In this document: in pieces, positions 6,121 through 9,381 of the stretch
Position numbering within the stretch: position 1 is the first letter of the stretch
Layout: every line of letters starts with the position of its first letter
DNA from: Verrucomicrobiales bacterium
GTDB lineage: Bacteria > Verrucomicrobiota > Verrucomicrobiia > Limisphaerales > UBA11320
Assembly (NCBI GenBank): GCA_003452185.1
Contig: DMJJ01000178.1
Coordinates: 1-9,381 of the forward strand
Length of the DNA stretch: 9,381 bases
Direction of reading: 5' to 3'
The notes under the pieces: model-generated
The model's input: the letters and a program-made list of their open reading frames with translations, nothing else
Databases searched by the model: none
Told to the model about the DNA's origin: nothing
Program-made: the position numbers and the translations under genes

Positions 6121-6431
6121 TGAAACAAAACCAGAAGCTCCTTGCCCTCCCGGTCCTGGCGATGGTCGTCCTTGGCGCCCTGTGGTTCGGGCGGGGATGG
6201 GGGCGGCCGCCGGCATCCGGGGCGCGCGTCGCGGAGGGAGTCGAGGTGAATGCCTCAACCCCGCCCCGGCCAGTCGATCCGGGCCGCAAGGGGGGCGGGG
6301 TTGGTGCGATGGATGTTTCCCCGCGGCCCGACCGGATGCTCCGTCCGCCCGATCCGGCGCGCCGGTTCATGGACTTCACCCCGGAGCAGCGGGTGGACTT
6401 TGCGCGGCGGGGGCAGGGTCCCGGGGGGTAG
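6121..6431 (+). CDS. Small membrane-anchored or secreted protein, function unknown
   Basis: 103 residues. The frame is open back to 5976, but ATG 6121 (MKQNQKLLALPVLAMVVLGALW) gives a natural N-terminal signal or anchor: a positive start, a hydrophobic run at about residues 7-22, then FGRGWGR. The middle (about 30-75) is low-complexity and rich in Gly, Pro and Arg. The end is more structured: RMLRPPDPARRFMDFTPEQRVDFARRGQGPGG, with a helix-like FTPEQRVDFARRG block and a terminal GPGG. I do not recognise a named family. The gene sits 65 bp before the pseudopilin-type gene on the same strand, so it may be a partner or substrate of the same export or fibre machinery; that is inference from position only. 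No Shine-Dalgarno is visible before 6121. The Arg/Pro/Gly-rich middle could reflect GC bias, so expression is likely but not certain. Confidence 0.6.
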
Positions 6432-6496
6432 ATCTGGCGGCCGCGTGCCTGTGAGAGAGTGCGATCCTTGAACAACGGCAGACCTGTATTGTTTCC

Positions 6497-7153
6497 ATGA
6501 CTACATCCACGGCAACCCGGGGGCACGACGCGGCCCCGATTCGAAGCGTCGCCTTCACCCTGATCGAGCTCCTGGTGGTGATTGCCATTATTGCGATCCT
6601 GGCGGCGTTGCTCCTGCCGTCCGTGGGGCAGGCGAGGAGCAGGGCGTTGAACGCCGCGTGCCTGAACAACCTGCGGCAGCTGGGGGTGGCGGCCCGGTTG
6701 TACGCGGAGGACCATGAGGAGCGGCTGCCGAGCGCGGAGATCCTGCCGACCCGTCCCATCGATCCGGCGCATCCCCTGCCGCGGATCTGCGACGTCCTGG
6801 GCGCGTACGTGGGGAGGGCGGCAGGGACGAACGCGGAGGGTGCGGGGGTGTTCCGGTGTCCCGTCGACAAGCAGGGACGGTTTGCCGTCGAGGGGGCGAG
6901 CTACGAGTGGAACGCCGAGCTGAACGGCGAGAGGATCGATGGCACGCGCAGCGACAAGGCGTTCCTCCTCTTGAGGCAGGGCGACCCTTCCGGCGGGGTG
7001 ACGAACTTCGTCGTGGTGCTTCCGCCCGGCACGACTCCGTTGTTGCTGGACTACGATGATTCGCACCCGCGACCGCCGGGGTCGGGCAAGAACGTGGTCT
7101 TCATGGACGGGCACGTCGCCCCGCTCGCGGCCGAGGGTTCTCCGGGAGAATGA
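6497..7153 (+). CDS. Prepilin-type (type IV pilin/type II secretion pseudopilin-like) protein
   Basis: 218 residues. A 16-18-residue basic leader (MTTSTATRGHDAAPIRS) precedes VAFTLIELLVVIAIIAILAA, the N-methylation/cleavage signal of type IV prepilins and pseudopilins. Cleavage would fall before Phe, with Glu at +5 as required. The residue before Phe is Ala rather than the canonical Gly, a variant I associate with Verrucomicrobiota copies. Then comes LLLPSVGQARSRALNAACLNNLRQLGVAARLYAEDHEERLPS, the usual helix and NLRQ/YAxDxxxxLP region of the DUF1559-like/PulG-like group. The C-terminus has DYDDSHPRPPGSGKNVVFMDGHV, the H-x(n)-DG ending, here with 13 residues between His and DG instead of the common nine. 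The predicted product is inner-membrane inserted, then processed by a PilD-type peptidase (not in window). Many such genes are scattered singly in PVC genomes, and the role of this one is unknown. Confidence 0.9.
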   Translation: MTTSTATRGHDAAPIRSVAFTLIELLVVIAIIAILAALLLPSVGQARSRALNAACLNNLRQLGVAARLYAEDHEERLPSAEILPTRPIDPAHPLPRICDVLGAYVGRAAGTNAEGAGVFRCPVDKQGRFAVEGASYEWNAELNGERIDGTRSDKAFLLLRQGDPSGGVTNFVVVLPPGTTPLLLDYDDSHPRPPGSGKNVVFMDGHVAPLAAEGSPGE

Positions 7154-7427
7154 GGCTTCGGTTTAGCGCCTCCTATGACTCGGTCAGACGCTTCCTCCGC
7201 AGCTTCGAGCGCCAGACCGAGATCCCGTTCCGCCGCGGCGAGTGTATTCCCGGACTGGAGCCGCAGGTCGACCTCGGCCTGGAAGCCTGGCTCCTCGTGC
7301 ATGGAAAAAACCGACCTGACGATTTTTGGAATCTGGTGCCATGCGCATCCCTCGAAGGCATCTGTGGTTGTCATGGTCAGGAAACCTGAACGAGTGAGAC
7401 GGGTGAATCAGTAGGGGGTTTGGCGCT
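7154..7427 (+). other. Region without a convincing gene after the pseudopilin gene
   Basis: Small ORFs occur in all frames. One on the + strand (7150-7389, 79 codons) would overlap the pseudopilin stop by ATGA. Another on the - strand (7051-7374) reads through the pseudopilin gene's end. Neither encodes a recognisable motif, signal peptide or membrane segment, and the two compete for the same bases. The 79-codon + frame cannot be ruled out as a small coupled gene, but I see no positive support. The stretch also contains an A-run (ATGGAAAAAACC near 7300) and is less GC-rich than the neighbouring genes, as expected for a 3' untranslated or spacer region. Confidence 0.35.
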
Positions 7428-7466
7428 TGCCCGGCTTCGCGCGGGGCGCTTCGGCGGGCATTTTTT
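7428..7466 (+). terminator. Candidate intrinsic terminator for the + strand pilin unit
   Basis: TGCCCG (7428-7433) and CGGGCA (7455-7460) are complementary and are followed directly by TTTTTT (7461-7466). The 21-base interior contains a further self-complementary GCGC-GGG-GCGC core, so a longer, interrupted hairpin is possible. It lies on the + strand between the pseudopilin gene and the opposite-strand tRNA, where a terminator would be expected. The interior is not perfectly paired, so this is moderate evidence. Confidence 0.5.
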
Positions 7467-7483
7467 CGCGTCGCGAAAAAATG
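7459..7483. repeat. Perfect 12-bp palindrome abutting the tRNA 3' end
   Basis: CATTTTTTCGCG (7459-7470) and CGCGAAAAAATG (7472-7483) are exact reverse complements around a single T at 7471. The right arm shares two bases with the encoded CCA of the - strand tRNA. The left arm shares its first two bases and T-run with the candidate + strand terminator. In RNA either strand could fold into a hairpin with a loop of about three bases. It may act as a bidirectional stop or processing signal, or be a protein-binding palindrome. Confidence 0.7.
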
Positions 7484-7557
7484 GTGGGCCCACTCGGATT
7501 TGAACCGAGGACCAAACGATTATGAGTCGTCTGCTCTAACCGCTGAGCTATGGGCCC
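7482..7557 (-). tRNA. tRNA with CAT anticodon, probably tRNA-Ile2 (lysidine type)
   Basis: On the minus strand, 76 bases fold as a standard cloverleaf. The acceptor stem is GGGCCCA/TGGGCCC, the D arm GCTC...GAGC, the anticodon stem GACGA/TCGTT with loop CTCATAA (anticodon at 7524-7522), the five-base variable loop TGGTC, the T arm CTCGG-TTCAAAT-CCGAG, discriminator A, and a genomically encoded CCA (7484-7482). Anticodon CAT could belong to initiator Met, elongator Met or Ile2. The paired first base (G1-C72) and the absence of the GGG/CCC anticodon-stem pairs argue against initiator. The anticodon arm and TTGGTC-type variable region resemble E. coli tRNA-Ile2, and C4-G69/C5-G68, known recognition pairs for the lysidine synthetase TilS, are present. 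I therefore favour Ile2, decoding AUA after modification, over elongator Met. Confidence 0.93.
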
Positions 7558-7626
7558 AACCCGCCCCCAGTAGGGGGAATCCTGCGGCGATACTGAAGCC
7601 TATTCTGGCGGAGTTCCACTCCGCTC

Positions 7627-7672
7627 CTTCCTCGGACACCCCCGGATCGCCCGACGGGGGCTGCTGAGGAAG
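7627..7672. terminator. Interrupted stem-loop downstream of the DUF5069 gene
   Basis: CTTCCTC (7627-7633) pairs with GAGGAAG (7666-7672), and CCCCCG (7639-7644) with CGGGGG (7655-7660), around a 10-base loop. A five-base internal mismatch separates the two stems. It begins 12 bases beyond the stop of the minus-strand DUF5069 gene, where a terminator is expected, but no T-tract follows on either strand, so it may instead be an RNA-stabilising or Rho-associated structure. A second small hairpin, GCGGAG/CTCCGC, lies at 7608-7624. Confidence 0.35.
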
Positions 7673-7683
7673 TGCGACCTGGC

Positions 7684-8118
7684 TCAAATCCGTTTCTCGT
7701 CGGCGTCGATGAAGTCGACGAAGGTCTGGATCTCGGTCCGGTGCCCGAGTCCGGCTTCCTCCTTGCGGGTCTTCAACCGCGCCCGCACCCCTTCGTCCGG
7801 ACCGGAGCCGAGGGTGAGGAGGTAGTCGGCGAAGCCCTTCCGCGCGGCCTCGCCCGTCGTCACGTTCTTCGACACCCAGTCCGCCACCTCACCATCCGTC
7901 ACGGTGCCGCGCACGACTTCGATGAACTGCTCCGCCCCGAGGCCCGCGGCCTTGAGCCAGGCGGCATCAAACCCCTTATGGGCGAAGTTCGGTTGATAGT
8001 CGGGATGAAGCTTCCCGGCGAGGTGAAGCCTGATTTTGTCAATGAAGCGGGGGAGATACACCCATCCAGACATGGTCTCCCGGGGGCTTCGGGGGTAGAT
8101 CAGCGTCGGCGTTGACAT
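7684..8118 (-). CDS. DUF5069 domain-containing protein
   Basis: 144 residues starting MSTPTLIYPRSPRETMSGWV at 8118. The whole chain matches what I recall of DUF5069: YPRSPRETxxGxVxLPRFIDKxRLHLAGKL (about 8-36), HKGFDAAWLKAAGL (about 47-61), EQFIEVVRGTVTDGEVADWV (about 63-83), and the C-terminal EAGLGHRTEIQTFVDFIDADEKR. It appears soluble and mostly helical, with no signal peptide or membrane helix and no known catalytic function. The frame remains open far upstream through the neighbouring waaF-like gene, but that part is a composition shadow (Pro/Arg-rich). The family-conserved YPRSPRE segment just after the ATG supports 8118; an ATG about 45 bases further upstream (MFDVYC...) is unlikely. 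It lies 86 bp downstream of the heptosyltransferase gene on the same strand, so they could be cotranscribed, with no evident functional link. Confidence 0.9.
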   Translation of the reverse strand: MSTPTLIYPRSPRETMSGWVYLPRFIDKIRLHLAGKLHPDYQPNFAHKGFDAAWLKAAGLGAEQFIEVVRGTVTDGEVADWVSKNVTTGEAARKGFADYLLTLGSGPDEGVRARLKTRKEEAGLGHRTEIQTFVDFIDADEKRI

Positions 8119-8204
8119 GATGGGGAGTGTGGCGCGGAGCGGCCGGCAGTAAACATCAAACATCGCCCGCCACCCCGCGCCGGCTACGGGGGCGGGCCCC
8201 AGGG

Positions 8205-9359
8205 TCACGCTCCGGGCTGGGAGGCGAGCACCGAAAGGAGCGCGCGGGCGGCGTGGGCGGCCGGGATGGAGGTCATGCACCCGAAGTCGACGGGGCACTC
8301 CCTGAGGAAGCAGGGGGTGCAGGGGGCGGTGCCGCGGAGCAAGTGGTGGCGGGGGTCCCCCGGGAGGCCGGGGCCGGTGAGCTCGGGGGAGGTGCTGCCG
8401 AAGGGGACGACCACGGGGGTGCCCAGGGCCGCGGCGACGTGCATGGGGCCGGTGTCGTTGGTGAGGAGGGCACGGCAGAGCCGAAGCCCGGCCATCAGCT
8501 CGCGCAAGGAGGTGCGGCCTGCGAGTTGCACAACCTCGGCACGGCCGGGGTGGCATCGGGAGGTGAGCGCGTTGGCGATTCGTCCGGCCGCGGCCAGGTC
8601 GGCTTTGCCTCCAAACACCAGCCAGCGGCACGGGACGGCCTCGTTGACGAGGGCCGCCGCTTCGATGAACCGCTCTTCGGGCCAGCGCTTCGCCGGCCCG
8701 TACTCCGCCCCGGGGTTGAGACCGAGGATTGGCAGCTCGGATGGGGAGAGCTGGAACTTTTCGCGAAACGCCTCGAGCTCGGCTTCGGCGAGAGCCAGAC
8801 GCGGGGGCTCGGGGAGGGGGGATCCGCCGACGAGGGGGAGCAGCTGCAGGTAGTGATGAAGGTGGTGGGCCTCGGCGGGAGGGGGCGGGCCGGCCGTCGC
8901 GGGGGGGCTGGTCCGCAGGGAACGGATCTCCTCGAGGGAGCGCTTCCGGGTGGTGGGGAGGTGATGCCGGGGAGGGAGGGAGTGGGTGAGCATCCATCCC
9001 CGCCAAGGCGTGGCGTAGCCGACGCGGCGGGGAACGCCCCCGAGCCAGAGTTCGAGGGCGGAGCGAGGGGAGTTGGGGAGAACGATCCCGAGGTCGAACG
9101 CCCCGCGCCGGACCCGTCGCGCCACGGCGAGAACCCCCTCCCCCGGGGGGATCTCGAGCACCTCGTCGACGGCCGGGTGCGCCTTCCAGAGGGGGGCGAT
9201 TTTCGAGGGGGTGAGGAGGGTGATCGATGCCTGGGGAAACCGCTCCCTCAGTCGGAGAAGGGCGGGCGTGGTCATCACGGCGTCCCCAAGCCAGTTGACT
9301 CCCCGGACGAGGATTCTCCCGGGGTCAGGGGCGGGGTGGGGCGGGGTGGAGGAGGGCAT
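8205..9359 (-). CDS. waaF: Lipopolysaccharide heptosyltransferase II (glycosyltransferase family 9, WaaF-like)
   Basis: 384 residues with GT9 family structure, a GT-B fold enzyme that transfers L-glycero-D-manno-heptose from ADP-heptose to the first inner-core heptose of LPS at the cytoplasmic face. The N-terminal domain begins ILVRGVNWLGDAVMTTPALLRLRERFP (about 16-42), the typical WaaF opening. FDLGIVLPNSPRSALELWLGGVPRRVGY follows (about 88-115). The C-terminal donor domain has ILGLNPGAEYGPAKRWPEERF (about 211-231), AEVVQLAGRTSLRELMAGL, and LLTNDTGPMHVAAALGTPVVVPFGSTSP, the nucleotide-sugar site of GT9. The ending has a Cys-rich CTPCFLRECPVDFGCM segment, also usual in WaaF. ATG 9359 gives a Pro-rich leader of about 14 residues. 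The frame stays open to the window edge, so a start slightly upstream is possible but unneeded. WaaF is favoured over WaaC or WaaQ by the N-terminal and cysteine motifs. It implies an LPS-bearing outer membrane. Confidence 0.88.
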   Translation of the reverse strand: MPSSTPPHPAPDPGRILVRGVNWLGDAVMTTPALLRLRERFPQASITLLTPSKIAPLWKAHPAVDEVLEIPPGEGVLAVARRVRRGAFDLGIVLPNSPRSALELWLGGVPRRVGYATPWRGWMLTHSLPPRHHLPTTRKRSLEEIRSLRTSPPATAGPPPPAEAHHLHHYLQLLPLVGGSPLPEPPRLALAEAELEAFREKFQLSPSELPILGLNPGAEYGPAKRWPEERFIEAAALVNEAVPCRWLVFGGKADLAAAGRIANALTSRCHPGRAEVVQLAGRTSLRELMAGLRLCRALLTNDTGPMHVAAALGTPVVVPFGSTSPELTGPGLPGDPRHHLLRGTAPCTPCFLRECPVDFGCMTSIPAAHAARALLSVLASQPGA

Positions 9360-9381
9360 CGCGAAACGGGAGGGGGAGGGG

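Noticed and set aside
5921..7114. - strand open frame of 397 codons opposite the pilin unit
   Set aside because: Arg/Pro/Gly-rich, no motif, and antisense to the unmistakable prepilin signal.
7150..7389. 79-codon + ORF coupled by ATGA to the pseudopilin gene
   Set aside because: No recognisable motif, a competing frame on the other strand, and no signal or membrane segment. Left as an unexplained region rather than called.
8119..9006. N-terminal extension of the DUF5069 frame through the waaF-like gene
   Set aside because: The extension is Pro/Arg-rich nonsense in a different frame from the heptosyltransferase. DUF5069 homology starts right after ATG 8118.
1..9381. CRISPR array, insertion sequence or transposase
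   Set aside because: No regularly spaced repeats, no transposase motifs and no terminal inverted repeats with target duplications were seen. The 32-bp insertion at 1541-1572 is too short and is self-derived.

Overview
The window is GC-rich bacterial DNA (roughly two-thirds G+C by eye), tightly packed with genes that mostly lack Shine-Dalgarno sequences. Several features suggest a member of the Verrucomicrobiota or a nearby PVC lineage. These are a prepilin signal of the AFTLIELLVVIAII type followed by a C-terminal NVVFMDGHV block, a DUF5069 protein, an FGE-sulfatase fragment, and a WaaF-type heptosyltransferase pointing to an LPS outer membrane. This placement is an inference from gene content; no rRNA or other marker is present.

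Left part (3-3576, + strand): five tightly packed coding segments encode a DoxX-like membrane protein (open at the left edge), a DinB/YfiT-like four-helix protein, a DedA-like membrane segment, an ATP-grasp ligase-like segment and an NRDE (TANGO2-type) protein. Spacing is 1 bp, a 4-bp ATGA overlap, and 5 bp at the other joints, so this looks like one operon. The DedA and ATP-grasp segments appear to be one ancestral gene of about 554 codons. It is now split by a 32-bp insertion at about 1541-1572, and removing those 32 bp joins the two reading frames exactly. The insertion is a copied inverted-plus-direct repeat with a perfect 14-bp hairpin arm. This is the most striking feature of the window.

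Middle (3543-5924): a 5'-truncated remnant of a formylglycine-generating-enzyme-like domain lies on the - strand and overlaps the 3' end of the NRDE gene. It is followed on the + strand by a LytS/YehU-type membrane histidine kinase and a LytTR response regulator that overlap by 4 bp, a classic two-component pair.

Right-middle (6121-7153, + strand): a small membrane-anchored or secreted protein of unknown function with a conserved-looking C-terminus is followed by a type IV/II pseudopilin-like protein. After about 275 bp without a convincing gene comes a candidate terminator, a T/A-rich palindrome, and a - strand tRNA with anticodon CAT. Its body resembles tRNA-Ile2 (lysidine type) more than elongator Met.

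Right part (7684-9359, - strand): a DUF5069 protein lies downstream of a complete or near-complete lipopolysaccharide heptosyltransferase II (waaF-like).
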